Of a DNA stretch of 64,000 bases, positions 7,845-16,749 are shown in pieces. A program made the position numbers and the translations under genes. Source of the stretch: Lentzea xinjiangensis (GTDB taxonomy: Bacteria; Actinomycetota; Actinomycetes; Mycobacteriales; Pseudonocardiaceae); the NCBI RefSeq assembly GCF_900110955.1, contig NZ_FOFR01000016.1, forward strand, positions 1-64,000. Reading direction: 5' to 3'. Under the pieces are notes generated by a model. The model made no database searches and was not told where the DNA came from. It was given only the letters and a program-made list of their open reading frames with translations. The number at the start of each line of letters is the position of its first letter. Position 1 is the first letter of the stretch.

Positions 7845-9647
7845 ATGGACGACGTCGACCAGCGCCGGTCGAGCACAGCACCCCGGTACGCGGGCGCCCT
7901 CATGCTGGCCGCGGTCGCCGGGCACCTGCTCTCCGAGGCGGCCACCGGGTCGCTCAAGACCTGGCAGTCGTGGGTGCTCTACTGCCTCGGAGCGACGCTG
8001 CTGGTGCTGTCCGCCTCCGCGATCGACCGGTTGAACCAGCTCGTCAAGCGCATCCGGTTGCGCTGGGTGGTGTTCACGGCCGTGCTGGTCGTCGCGGCGG
8101 GGGTCGTCGTGCTCGCGGCGCCGCCGGTGGTCGCGTACGGCCGGGTGCTGCTGCTGGGCTGCCCGCAGCCGGTCGAGGTGCGGGTGCTGACGTCGCAGGA
8201 CGCGGCGCCCGCGGTCGGTGAGGTGGCGCGCAAGTTCGAGCAGCACACGGCCGCGGAGAACCACGGGTGCCGCACGGCGCGGTTGTACGTGTTCTCGGCG
8301 CCGGGCACCAGGGGTGCCATCGCGCTGCGCTCCTCCTGGTCGTCGCAGGACCTCCGCGAGGTCGGGCCGCACCCGGACGTGTGGCTGCCCGACTCGACCA
8401 CGGAGACGAACGAGGTGGTGCGCCGCACCGGCGGCATCGGGTCGGCGGTGCGCATCAGGCCCGGCGAGTCCGTCGCGTTCTCGCCCGTCGTGCTCGCGGT
8501 GCCGGGACCGATCGCGCGGGACGTGGTCTCCGGCTCGGCGGAGACGTGGGGCGAGCTGCTGACGAAGGTGGGCAACACCGGCATCACGATCGGCAGGCCG
8601 AACCCGCTGCTGGCGATCGACGGCAGGCTCGCGGCGCAGGCGCTGTACGAGACGCTCGAACCGGCCGTGGTGGAACGCCGCGTCGTCGAGGCCGACCGGC
8701 CGCGGCCGGGTGCCGCGATGATCACCACCGAGCAGGTGCTGATGCGGCACAACAAGACGAGCTGCGCGCAGAAGCCGTGCCTCACCGCGCTGTACCCGTC
8801 GGACACCTACCGCGCCGACTACCCGCTGAACCTCGTCGAGTGGGACGCGCCGGACGTGTCGAACCACGCCGCGCGCGAGCCCGCGAAGGCGTTCCAGGCG
8901 TGGCTCGGCACGCAGGAGGGGATGACGGCGCTCAACGTCGCCGGACTGCGGCCCGCGCGGCAGGCCGCGGGAGCCGAGTTCCGCGAGGAACTCGGTGTGC
9001 GGGCCGGTCTGGCGCTCGACCGCGCAGAGGCCGCGCCCGGCGAGGCGGCGCAGGCCGAGTTCCAGAAGAAGTACCAGCAGGCCAAGAGGGACGGCCGCGT
9101 CTGGCTCACGCTCGACGCCTCCGGGTCGATGGTCGAGCCGACGGCGACGGGCGAGACGCGGTTCGCCGTCGCGGTCGAGGGTGTCCGCAAAGCTCTCACG
9201 CAGATGGGTGCCAAGGACACGTACGGCTTGTCGGTGTTCAACAACGACGACGTCCGGCCGCTCATCCCCCTGGGCAGGCGCGACCGGGAAGCCGCGACCG
9301 CCGCCCTGGGCACGGTCACGCCCTCCGGTGGCACGCCGCTGCACCAGGCGATCCTCGACAGCCTCGACCGGGCGGGCGCCGACGACGCGAACCACGTCAG
9401 CGCGGTGATCGCCTTGACCGACGGCGAGGACACGACGAGCGCCCAGACCCGTCAGGACGTGGTGGAGGCGGTGCGGCAGAAGGGGATCAGGGTGTTCGTC
9501 ATCGCCGTGGGCGACGCGAGCTGCGCGGCGCACGCGCTGACCTCGATCACGGACGCGGCCGGCGGCGAGTGCCGCGACTCGACGACGGACACGCTCGGGG
9601 ACGACCTGGCGGCGTTGTTCCGCAGGGTGTGGGGAGGCGCGGCATGA
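7845..9647 (+). CDS. Membrane-anchored solute-binding protein fused to a VWA domain
   Basis: The 600-residue protein has three hydrophobic segments in residues 14-97 (GALMLAAVAGHLL, VLYCLGATLLVLSASA and VVFTAVLVVAAGVVVLAAPP), then an extracytoplasmic region of about 310 residues with a type II periplasmic-binding fold pattern (VRVLTSQDAAPAVGEVARKF, GPHPDVWLPDS, VAFSPVVLAVPGPIA, YPLNLV). A C-terminal VWA domain follows, with intact MIDAS (D424, S426, S428 in LDASGSM; GGTPLHQAI; ALTDGEDT). ATG 7845 was chosen because ggagg precedes it. The gene overlaps the next solute-binding gene by ATGA. There is no permease or ATPase nearby, so classical ABC import is unlikely; ligand-dependent surface adhesion or signalling is a guess. 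Confidence 0.8.
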   Translation: MDDVDQRRSSTAPRYAGALMLAAVAGHLLSEAATGSLKTWQSWVLYCLGATLLVLSASAIDRLNQLVKRIRLRWVVFTAVLVVAAGVVVLAAPPVVAYGRVLLLGCPQPVEVRVLTSQDAAPAVGEVARKFEQHTAAENHGCRTARLYVFSAPGTRGAIALRSSWSSQDLREVGPHPDVWLPDSTTETNEVVRRTGGIGSAVRIRPGESVAFSPVVLAVPGPIARDVVSGSAETWGELLTKVGNTGITIGRPNPLLAIDGRLAAQALYETLEPAVVERRVVEADRPRPGAAMITTEQVLMRHNKTSCAQKPCLTALYPSDTYRADYPLNLVEWDAPDVSNHAAREPAKAFQAWLGTQEGMTALNVAGLRPARQAAGAEFREELGVRAGLALDRAEAAPGEAAQAEFQKKYQQAKRDGRVWLTLDASGSMVEPTATGETRFAVAVEGVRKALTQMGAKDTYGLSVFNNDDVRPLIPLGRRDREAATAALGTVTPSGGTPLHQAILDSLDRAGADDANHVSAVIALTDGEDTTSAQTRQDVVEAVRQKGIRVFVIAVGDASCAAHALTSITDAAGGECRDSTTDTLGDDLAALFRRVWGGAA

Positions 9648-10969
9648 GGTGGTGGAGACGCACGTGGGCGGCCAGACCGAGGCTGGGGCCGCCAGGAGTG
9701 GTGTGGGCGAACCGCTCGTGGCTCGCGATGGGCATGGCCGTCGGCATCGTGCTGACGATCCTGTTCACCAGCGGGGTGCAGCCCCTCTTCCGCGAGTCGA
9801 CGGAGTGGGAGAAGGGCAAGCTCGTCGTGCTCAGCGGCCGCGACCAGAGCGACGGCGGCCAGCGCCGCGCGCTGATCAACCAGTGGAACGCCGAGCACCC
9901 CGAACAGCCCGCGGAGATCGTCGAACTGCCGGTGGAGTCCGACGGCCAGCGCAGCGAGATGGTCGCGCGCGCCAGGGAGAAGGCGGGCACCGTCGACGTC
10001 TTCAACCTCGACATCACCTGGACCGCCGAGTTCGCCCAGTCCGGCCACCTGCGCCCCCTGTCCACAGTGGACACCAGTGGTTTCCTCCGCCGGCCGCTGG
10101 AGAGCTGCCGCTACCAGGGGGTGCTGTGGGCGCTGCCGTTCAACACCGACGCCGGCTTGCTCTTCTACCGCAAGGACCTGGTCGAGGACGAGCCGCTCGG
10201 CCTCGACGACATCGCCACCACCTCCACCCGCGCGCTGCGCGCCGCGCGGGACGCCCGCCTCGTCGCGGGCTACGGCGGCCAGTTCGCGGACTACGAGGGC
10301 CTCACCGTGAACGCCCTGGAGCTGATCTGGGCGGAGAAGGGCGACGTCGTCGACGACACCGGCAAGGTCGTGATCGACTCCGACCGCACCCGCCGCGCCC
10401 TGCGCTGGCTCGCCGACGGTCTGAAGGGTGAGCGGCCGGTGGTGCTGCCGGAGTCCCGCGCCCAGAGCGAACAGCTCACCACCCAGGCGTTCCGCGACGG
10501 CAAGATCGTCTTCATGCGGAACTGGCCCGTCGCCCACCGCACCCTGCTGGGCAACCGCGCCGAGTCGGCCGGTCGGGCGGGCATCGACTTCGAGGTGGCG
10601 CCACTGCCCGGCCCGAGCGTCCTCGGCGGCCAGAACCTCGCCATCTCCGCCAAGTCCACCAAGCCCCGCGCCGCCCAGGCCCTCATCGAGTTCCTCACCG
10701 GCCCGCGCAGCCAGCAACTCCTGTTCGAACGGGGAGGCCTCGCCGCCACCCGCGGGATCGTCTACCAGGACAGCCGGGTCGCCACCGAGCACCCGTACGC
10801 CCGCACGCTGCTGAAGGCCATCGAGAACGCCCGGCTGCGGCCGGTCACGCCCTACTACTCGCGGTTCAGCGACGAGTTCCGCAGCATCGTCCGCTACGCG
10901 CTCGACCACGACGGAGCCTTGCCCGCCACCGCCGAGCAGGCGCTGACGGGAGCCCTGCAGGGCCACTAG
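9644..10969 (+). CDS. Membrane-anchored extracellular solute-binding protein (family 1-like)
   Basis: This 441-residue protein begins with a basic stretch and one membrane segment (SWLAMGMAVGIVLTILF, about residues 27-43), with no lipobox. An extracellular type I sugar-binding-protein fold follows: KLVVLSGRDQSDGGQRRAL, VDVFNLDITWTAEFAQSGHL, YQGVLWALPFNTDAGLLFYR, DGKIVFMRNWPVAHR and LGGQNLAISAKSTKPRAA. The GRYxAxPF-like region of family 1 binding proteins is recognisable. It starts inside the stop codon of the SBP-VWA gene (ATGA, 9644-9647), so the two are translated together. No permease genes follow; the next gene is convergent hemH. The pair may form a surface complex rather than a transporter. 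Confidence 0.8.
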   Translation: MRWWRRTWAARPRLGPPGVVWANRSWLAMGMAVGIVLTILFTSGVQPLFRESTEWEKGKLVVLSGRDQSDGGQRRALINQWNAEHPEQPAEIVELPVESDGQRSEMVARAREKAGTVDVFNLDITWTAEFAQSGHLRPLSTVDTSGFLRRPLESCRYQGVLWALPFNTDAGLLFYRKDLVEDEPLGLDDIATTSTRALRAARDARLVAGYGGQFADYEGLTVNALELIWAEKGDVVDDTGKVVIDSDRTRRALRWLADGLKGERPVVLPESRAQSEQLTTQAFRDGKIVFMRNWPVAHRTLLGNRAESAGRAGIDFEVAPLPGPSVLGGQNLAISAKSTKPRAAQALIEFLTGPRSQQLLFERGGLAATRGIVYQDSRVATEHPYARTLLKAIENARLRPVTPYYSRFSDEFRSIVRYALDHDGALPATAEQALTGALQGH

Positions 10970-11008
10970 CCCGGCGCACCCGTCAGCGGGCTGACCGGCC
11001 GCCGGACG

Positions 11009-12049
11009 TCACCCTTGGCGGACGGGCCGCTTCACGGGTTCGCAGCACAACGGCGCACAGGGCGCGCCGTTCACCGTGCAGCCCGCGGCAGCGAAGCCGG
11101 ACAGCTTCCGCGCCGGAGCCCCCGACGTGTGCTCGGTGACCAGCTCGACCACGAGCTCGGCGAAGCGCGGGTCACCGTTCGGCGTGGCGGCGCGGGCGAA
11201 CTCCATGCCGAGCTCGCCGGCGCGGTCGCGGGCCTCGGTGTCGAGGTCCCACACCACCTCGAGGTGGTCGGACACGAACCCGATCGGGCACACCACGACC
11301 CCGGTGACGCCCTTGGCGTGCAAGGCGTCGATGTGGTCGACGATGTCGGGCTCGAGCCACGGGATCTGCGGCGGCCCCGACCGCGACTGCCACACCACGT
11401 CGTACTCGGTGACGCCCAGCTCGGCGGCGACCAGCCGGGAGGCCTCGACGACCTGGCGCGAGTAGCGGTAGCCGCCCTCGGACGGCGGCCCGGCGGCCTT
11501 GTCGGCCGACACCGGCACCGAGTGCGCGGTGAAGACGAGCCGGTAGGCGCCGGACAACGACGCGGCCGCGGCGCGCACACCGTCGGCGAAGGCGGAGATG
11601 AAGAGCGGGTGGTCGAAGAACTGGCGCAGCTTCACCAGTTCGGGGCCGTCCGGAACGGCTGCCAGGGCACGCACGATGTCCTCGTCGTACTGCCGGCACG
11701 CGGAGTAGCCGCCGTAGGCGCTGGTCGGGAACACCAGGGCCCTGCGGACACCGTCGGCCTTCATCCGCGCGACGGTGTCCTCGACCATCGGGTGCCAGTT
11801 GCGGTTGCCGAAGTAGATCGGCAGCTCGAAGCCCGTGGCGCGGACGGCCTCGATCGCTTCGAGGTTCAGGCGGTTGATCGGCGACACGCCGCCGAAGTGC
11901 TGGTAGTGGGCCTCGACCTCGTCCAGCCGCTCCGGCGGCACGCCACGTCCGCGGACCACGTTCTCCAGGAAGGGGCGGACGTCTTCCGGACCTTCAGGGC
12001 CGCCAAAGGACAGCCACAGCAGCGCGTCGAAACTCACCGCTCCATCCAA
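11009..12049 (-). CDS. hemH: Ferrochelatase (coproporphyrin III type)
   Basis: Ferrochelatase inserts ferrous iron into a porphyrin. In actinobacteria the substrate is coproporphyrin III, in the coproporphyrin-dependent haem pathway. The 346 residues show the actinobacterial start (FDALLWLSFGGPEGPEDVRP), HFGGVSPINRLN, TSAYGGYSACRQY, FTAHSVPVS with the catalytic histidine, and VVVCPIGFVSDHLEVVWDLD. The tail carries closely spaced cysteines (GCTVNGAPCAPLCCEP), as in ferrochelatases that hold a [2Fe-2S] cluster, for example the mycobacterial enzyme. It is last in the fabG-fabI-hemH series; about 40 bases separate it from fabI. GTG 12037 is an alternative start. Confidence 0.95.
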   Translation of the reverse strand: MDGAVSFDALLWLSFGGPEGPEDVRPFLENVVRGRGVPPERLDEVEAHYQHFGGVSPINRLNLEAIEAVRATGFELPIYFGNRNWHPMVEDTVARMKADGVRRALVFPTSAYGGYSACRQYDEDIVRALAAVPDGPELVKLRQFFDHPLFISAFADGVRAAAASLSGAYRLVFTAHSVPVSADKAAGPPSEGGYRYSRQVVEASRLVAAELGVTEYDVVWQSRSGPPQIPWLEPDIVDHIDALHAKGVTGVVVCPIGFVSDHLEVVWDLDTEARDRAGELGMEFARAATPNGDPRFAELVVELVTEHTSGAPARKLSGFAAAGCTVNGAPCAPLCCEPVKRPVRQG

Positions 12050-12089
12050 TCAGACGCCCGATCGCCCCACATGACGAACCGATGTGACC

Positions 12090-12857
12090 TCAGAGACCGA
12101 GGAAGTGCACTCCGCCGTCGACGAAGACCATGGAGCCCGTTGTGGCCGGGAACCAGTCGGACAGCAGGCCGCAGACCGACTTGGCGACCGGCGTGGGGTC
12201 GTCGACGTCCCAGCTCAGCGGCGCCTTCTCGCCCCACATCTTCTCGAGCTCCGAGAAGCCGGGGATCGACTTCGCCGCCATGGTGCGCACCGGGCCGGCC
12301 GAGATGAGGTTCACGCGGATGCCGTCCGGGCCGAGCTCGCGCGCCATGTAGCGGTTGATCGACTCGAACGCCGCCTTCGCCGCGCCCATCCAGTTGTAGG
12401 CGGGCCACGCCTGGCGGGCGTCGAAGTCGAGGCCGACGACCGACGAGCCGTGCGACAGCATCGGGCGCACGGCCTGCACGAGTGCCTTGTACGAGTACGC
12501 CGACACGTGCATCGCGACCGAGACGTCCTCCCACGGCGCGTCCATGAACGGCGCGCCGAGGCAGCTCTGCGGGGCGAAGCCGATGGCGTGCACGACGCCG
12601 TCGAGGCCGTCGACGTGCTCGCCGACGCGCTCGGCCAGCGTGTCCAGGTGCTCCTGGTTCTGCACGTCGAGCTCGACCACGGGCGCGGGCTTGGGCAGGC
12701 GCTGGGCGATGCGCTGCACGAGGCTCATCCGGCCGAACCCGGTCAGCACGACCTCGGCGCCCTGCTCCTGGGCGACGCGCGCGACGTGGAAGGCGATCGA
12801 CGCGTCGGTGATCACACCGGTGATCAGCAGTCGCTTGCCCTCGAGCAGTCCGGTCAC
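12090..12857 (-). CDS. fabI: Enoyl-[acyl-carrier-protein] reductase (InhA/FabI type)
   Basis: The protein catalyses the NADH-dependent last step of fatty-acid elongation, reducing enoyl-ACP. Its 255 residues fit the InhA/FabI family: LLITGVITDASIAFHVAR with the atypical nucleotide loop, VVHAIGFAP, the catalytic Tyr-x6-Lys in YNWMGAAKAAFES, and NLISAGPVRTMAAKSIPGF (substrate loop). The GTG at 12857 was chosen because VTGLLEGKRLL is the normal N-terminus; longer readings run into fabG. It is co-oriented with fabG about 45 bases upstream, as in the mycobacterial mabA-inhA operon. The closeness to InhA is visible in GFGRMSLVQRIAQRLP. No unusual substitution is obvious. Confidence 0.95.
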   Translation of the reverse strand: MTGLLEGKRLLITGVITDASIAFHVARVAQEQGAEVVLTGFGRMSLVQRIAQRLPKPAPVVELDVQNQEHLDTLAERVGEHVDGLDGVVHAIGFAPQSCLGAPFMDAPWEDVSVAMHVSAYSYKALVQAVRPMLSHGSSVVGLDFDARQAWPAYNWMGAAKAAFESINRYMARELGPDGIRVNLISAGPVRTMAAKSIPGFSELEKMWGEKAPLSWDVDDPTPVAKSVCGLLSDWFPATTGSMVFVDGGVHFLGL

Positions 12858-12903
12858 TTGATCCAACCCTTTCGCAGTACGAAGAACACCCGGTACGACA
12901 AGA

Positions 12904-13608
12904 TCAGTGGCCCATGCCGAGGCCGCCGTCGACCGGCAGCACGGCACCGTTGATGTAGCCGGCCTCGTCCGCCGCGAGGAACGTGACGGCGCGCGCGATC
13001 TCGTCCGCCGCACCGTAACGACCGGCCGGGATCTGCTTGAGCGCGGCCTCGCGGACGGCCTCCGGCAGGTCGGCGGTCATGTCCGTGGTGATGAAGCCGG
13101 GCGTGACGACGTTCGCGGTGATGTTGCGCGAGCCCAGCTCCAGGGCGATCGAGCGCGCCATGCCGACCATGCCCGCCTTGGACGCCGCGTAGTTGACCTG
13201 ACCGGCGCCGCCGGTGAAGCCCACGACGGAGGAGATGAAGACGATGCGGCCGAACTTCTTGCGCAGCATGCCGCGGGAGGCGCGCTGGGCGAACCGGAAC
13301 GCGCCCGTCAGGTTCGCGTCGACGACCTGGGTGAACTGCTCCTCGCTCATGCGCAGCAGCAGCGTGTCCTGGGTCATGCCGGCGTTGCAGACGAGCACCT
13401 CCACCGGACCGTGCGCGGCTTCCACCTCGGTGAACGCGGCGTCGATCTCCTCGGCGCTGGTCACGTCGCACTTCACCCCGAGCAGGCCTTCGGGAACGCC
13501 GGACCCGCGGTGGGTCACCGCGACCTTGTCGCCCTGCGCCGCGAACGCCCGCGCGATGGCGAGGCCGATGCCGCGGTTGCCTCCGGTGACCAGAACGGAC
13601 CGACTCAC
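12904..13608 (-). CDS. fabG: 3-oxoacyl-ACP reductase (FabG/MabA)
   Basis: This short-chain dehydrogenase reduces beta-ketoacyl-ACP with NADPH in type II fatty-acid synthesis. The 234-residue product has the glycine-rich TGGNRGIGLAIA loop, CNAG, catalytic Ser-Tyr-Lys (ISSVVGFTG, YAASKAG) and the VTPGFITTDM loop. The start GTG at 13608 has a good ribosome-binding site (agggaga) seven bases upstream. It leads the fabG-fabI-hemH set. The intergenic region 13609-13685 must carry its promoter as well as that of the divergent oxidoreductase. Confidence 0.95.
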   Translation of the reverse strand: MSRSVLVTGGNRGIGLAIARAFAAQGDKVAVTHRGSGVPEGLLGVKCDVTSAEEIDAAFTEVEAAHGPVEVLVCNAGMTQDTLLLRMSEEQFTQVVDANLTGAFRFAQRASRGMLRKKFGRIVFISSVVGFTGGAGQVNYAASKAGMVGMARSIALELGSRNITANVVTPGFITTDMTADLPEAVREAALKQIPAGRYGAADEIARAVTFLAADEAGYINGAVLPVDGGLGMGH

Positions 13609-13685
13609 TAGCTCTCCCTGCGATTGTGCTGGTTGACCGGGTGAGGCTATCGGCTACCGGCAGGTAGTCCGGCATCGGCGGAGCC

Positions 13686-16286
13686 ATGTCACATCCGGGC
13701 GGGCATGATCGGGTCATGCGCGCGTTCCTCGATCAGCTCCGCCGCGAGGTGGACGGTGACGTGCTCGACGACCCGGCGAGCCGGGCCCTGTACTCGGCGG
13801 ATGCGTCGAACTACCGGCACGTGCCGCGGGTCGTCGTCCGTCCACGCACGACCGACGCGGTGGTCGCGGCCGTCGGGCTGGCGGCGCGGCACCGCGTGCC
13901 GATCACCAGCCGGGGCGCGGGGACCTCCGTCGCGGGCAACGCGTGCGGCACCGGCCTGGTGATCGACTTCAGCCGGTACCTCACCGCCTTCGAGATCGCG
14001 GGCGACCGGGCGTTCGCGCAGCCGGGAGCGGTGCTCGACCGGATCAACGCCCAGGCCGGCGCGTACCTCTTCGGGCCGGACCCGTCGACGCACTCGCGCT
14101 GCACGATCGGCGGGATGATCGGCAACAACGCCTGCGGCGCGCACTCGGTGAGATGGGGCAAGACCAGCGAGAACGTCGCGAACCTGCACGTGCTCACCGC
14201 CGACGGCCGCACGTTCGACACCACGAGCCCGCCCGCGCTGGAGCTGCCGGGGTTCGACCCCGCGTGGTTCCCGCGGCTCACCCGCCGGGTCAGCGGGTAC
14301 GCGCTGGACGCCCCGACGCTCACCCAGCAGCTGGTTGGCACCGAGGGCACGTGCGTGGTCCTGCTCGGCGCGGAGCTCAAGCTCGTGCGGCGCCCGGAGC
14401 GCCGCGTCCTGGTCGTGCTCGGGTTCCCCGACACCTACGCCGCCGCCGACCACGCGCCGGGCATCGAGGGCGCGCTCGCGGTCGAGGGCGTCGACGAGGC
14501 GCTGGTGCGGGCCGTGCGGACGCGGCCCGACCTGCCCGAAGGCCGTAGCTGGCTGTTCGTGGAGGTCGAGGACAACCCCGAACGCGTCGCGAAGATCACC
14601 AAGAGTTCGATGATCGTCCACGACCCCGCGCAGCAGCGGGCGCTGTGGCGGATCCGCGAGGACGGCGCGGGGCTCGCGACCCGGATGCCCGACGGCGGCG
14701 AGGCCTGGTCGGGCTGGGAGGACGCCGCCGTCCCGCCGGAGCGGCTCGGCGCCTACCTGCGCGAGTTCGACGAGCTGCTAGCCGGGCACGGCCGGCGCGG
14801 CATCACCTACGGCCACTACGGCGAGGGCTGCCTGCACGTCCGCATCGACTTCGACCTGGCGCACGGCTACCGCGAGTTCCTCCAGGACGCCGCCGACCTG
14901 GTCGTGCGGCACGGCGGCAGCCTCTCCGGCGAGCACGGCGACGGCCAGGCGCGGTCGGAGCTGCTCAGCCGGATGTACCCGCCGGCGGCGATCGAGGCGT
15001 TCGGGCGGTTCAAGCACGCCTTCGACCCGGGCAACCTGCTCAACCCCGGCCGGATCGTCGAGCCGCGCAAGCTCGACGACGACCTGCGGATCCTCGTCGC
15101 GCCGCCCCGGATTCCGACGCGCGCGGAGTTCGCGAGCGACACACGGCGGTGCGTCGGCGTCGGCAAGTGCCTGAACACCAAGGGCGGTGTCATGTGCCCG
15201 AGCTACCGCGTGACCCGCGAGGAGAAGCACTCGACCCGCGGCCGGGCCCGCCTGCTGTTCGAGATGCTCGCCGGTGACGTGATCCCCGGCGGCTGGCGTT
15301 CGCGGGAGGTCGCCGAGGCGCTGGACCTCTGCCTGGGGTGCAAGGGCTGCAAGCGCGACTGCCCGGTCGACGTCGACATGGCGAGCTACAAGGCGGAGTT
15401 CCTGCACGAGCACTACAAACGGCGGCTGCGGCCGCGCTCGCACTACGCGATGGGGTGGCTGCCGACGTGGCTGCGGTACGGGCTCGTCACCGGGTTCACC
15501 GCCCGGTTCGGCCGGCTCGCCGGCCTCACGCCCGAACGCGAGCTGCCCACCCCGGTCACTCCCCTGCTCCGGCGGCTGCGCCCGCTCGGCGAGGGTGATC
15601 CGGTGCTGCTGTTCCCCGACACGTTCACGAACCACTTCGAGCCGGGGATCGGCATCGACGCCGCGAACGTCCTGGCCCACCTGGGCAACCGCGTCGAGCT
15701 CCCTGCGCGCACCATCTGCTGTGGACTGACATGGCACTCGACCGGACAGCTCCCCAGAGCCCGCCGGGTCGTCGAGCGGACCGCCAGGGCGCTGCACCCC
15801 TGGACGAGCAGGGGCGTCCCGGTGATCGGGCTGGAGCCGAGCTGCACGGCGTTCCTCAAGGCCGAGGCCCCGAAGCTGTCGGGCGAACCGGCCGTGCGCG
15901 CGCTCGCCGACGCCACCCGCACGTTCGCCGAGCACGTCGCCCCGCGGTTGCCCGAGCTGGGAGGTGCGCGCGAAGCCGTCGTGCAGACCCATTGCCACCA
16001 GTACGCGGAACTGGGCTTCCAGGCCGACCGCGCCGCGCTGGCCAGTGCCGGGATCGCGCCGGAGGTCGTGGAGGGCTGCTGCGGGCTGGCGGGCAACTTC
16101 GGCTTCGAGCGCGGGCACTACGACGTGTCGATCGCCTGCGCGGAGCAGGACCTGCTGCCCGCCCTGCACCGGCACGAGGACGCGCTGGTCATCGCCGACG
16201 GCTTCAGCTGCCGCACGCAGATCCGCCACACGACCGACCGCGACCCCATGCACCTGGCCACCGTGCTCGCGGGGCTGCTGGTGTGA
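13686..16286 (+). CDS. FAD-binding and Fe-S-binding oxidoreductase (GlcD plus GlpC-like fusion)
   Basis: This 866-residue fusion has an N-terminal FAD_binding_4 domain (PRVVVRPRTTDAVVAAVGLA, SRGAGTSVAGNACGTGLVID, GMIGNNACGAHSVRWGK), an FAD-linked oxidase C-terminal domain (THYGHYGEGCLHVRIDF-like region, SGEHGDGQARSELL), two ferredoxin-type [4Fe-4S] clusters (C489 region CVGVGKC and C549 region CLGCKGCKRDCPVD) and two CCG motifs near 678 and 798. This architecture occurs in D-lactate or other D-2-hydroxyacid dehydrogenases that feed electrons to the quinone pool (YdiJ-like). The substrate cannot be fixed from the sequence. ATG 13716 is an alternative start. It is transcribed away from fabG and stands alone. 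Confidence 0.85.
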   Translation: MSHPGGHDRVMRAFLDQLRREVDGDVLDDPASRALYSADASNYRHVPRVVVRPRTTDAVVAAVGLAARHRVPITSRGAGTSVAGNACGTGLVIDFSRYLTAFEIAGDRAFAQPGAVLDRINAQAGAYLFGPDPSTHSRCTIGGMIGNNACGAHSVRWGKTSENVANLHVLTADGRTFDTTSPPALELPGFDPAWFPRLTRRVSGYALDAPTLTQQLVGTEGTCVVLLGAELKLVRRPERRVLVVLGFPDTYAAADHAPGIEGALAVEGVDEALVRAVRTRPDLPEGRSWLFVEVEDNPERVAKITKSSMIVHDPAQQRALWRIREDGAGLATRMPDGGEAWSGWEDAAVPPERLGAYLREFDELLAGHGRRGITYGHYGEGCLHVRIDFDLAHGYREFLQDAADLVVRHGGSLSGEHGDGQARSELLSRMYPPAAIEAFGRFKHAFDPGNLLNPGRIVEPRKLDDDLRILVAPPRIPTRAEFASDTRRCVGVGKCLNTKGGVMCPSYRVTREEKHSTRGRARLLFEMLAGDVIPGGWRSREVAEALDLCLGCKGCKRDCPVDVDMASYKAEFLHEHYKRRLRPRSHYAMGWLPTWLRYGLVTGFTARFGRLAGLTPERELPTPVTPLLRRLRPLGEGDPVLLFPDTFTNHFEPGIGIDAANVLAHLGNRVELPARTICCGLTWHSTGQLPRARRVVERTARALHPWTSRGVPVIGLEPSCTAFLKAEAPKLSGEPAVRALADATRTFAEHVAPRLPELGGAREAVVQTHCHQYAELGFQADRAALASAGIAPEVVEGCCGLAGNFGFERGHYDVSIACAEQDLLPALHRHEDALVIADGFSCRTQIRHTTDRDPMHLATVLAGLLV

Positions 16287-16325
16287 TTTACCGACGGCTA
16301 ACCGGGCACGGCCAGAGTCGTGCGC

Positions 16326-16748
16326 ATGCGAAGAAGGATTGGTGCCGCCGTGCTGGCGGCAGCGGCGGTCGCGGTGACGTGCGCGAGCCCCGCTCAGGCC
16401 GAGACGAACCCGAAGTGCCCGAGCGGTGTCACCCAGATCGGCGCCACCAAGTACATCAAGAGCGGCAGCGCGACCGTCGCCTCGGTCAAGCAGTTCAAGG
16501 GCTGCGACAAGAACTGGGGCTACGTCTACGTCTGGGACTCGTGGAAGGCCGGGCACCCGAAGTTCCGCGCGGCCGCGGGCATCATGACGCGCACCAGCGA
16601 GGGCCCGCTGGGCTACAGCGGCGGTGACGAGGGAGACCAGGAGGCCTGGTCGAACGGCTCGAACACGCTGTCGGTCTGCACCAGGGCGTACGGCTCGGTC
16701 GTCTCGGCCGACTACATGCTGTCCGGGCTCACCGAGGAGCGCTGCTGA
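16326..16748 (+). CDS. Secreted cysteine-containing protein, paralogue 1 of 3
   Basis: The 140-residue protein has a signal peptide (MRRRIGAAVLAAAAVAV, cleavage after AQA) and a mature domain of about 114 residues: ETNPKCPSGVTQIGATKYIK, ASVKQFKGCDKNWGYVYVWD, ending in TEERC. Four cysteines (KCP, KGC, VCT, ERC) could form two disulfides. The KQFKGCxKNWGYVYVWDSW block loosely recalls the SCO/DUF2690-like secreted actinobacterial proteins, but I cannot assign a family. The stop codon is one base before the next paralogue. The codons for the final Glu-Glu-Arg (gaggagcgc) form the ribosome-binding site of that next gene. Confidence 0.75.
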   Translation: MRRRIGAAVLAAAAVAVTCASPAQAETNPKCPSGVTQIGATKYIKSGSATVASVKQFKGCDKNWGYVYVWDSWKAGHPKFRAAAGIMTRTSEGPLGYSGGDEGDQEAWSNGSNTLSVCTRAYGSVVSADYMLSGLTEERC

Positions 16749-16749
16749 C

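Noticed and set aside
6162..9533. A 1123-codon minus-strand open frame
   Set aside because: It runs opposite three supported plus-strand genes and has the arginine- and histidine-rich composition of an antisense frame.
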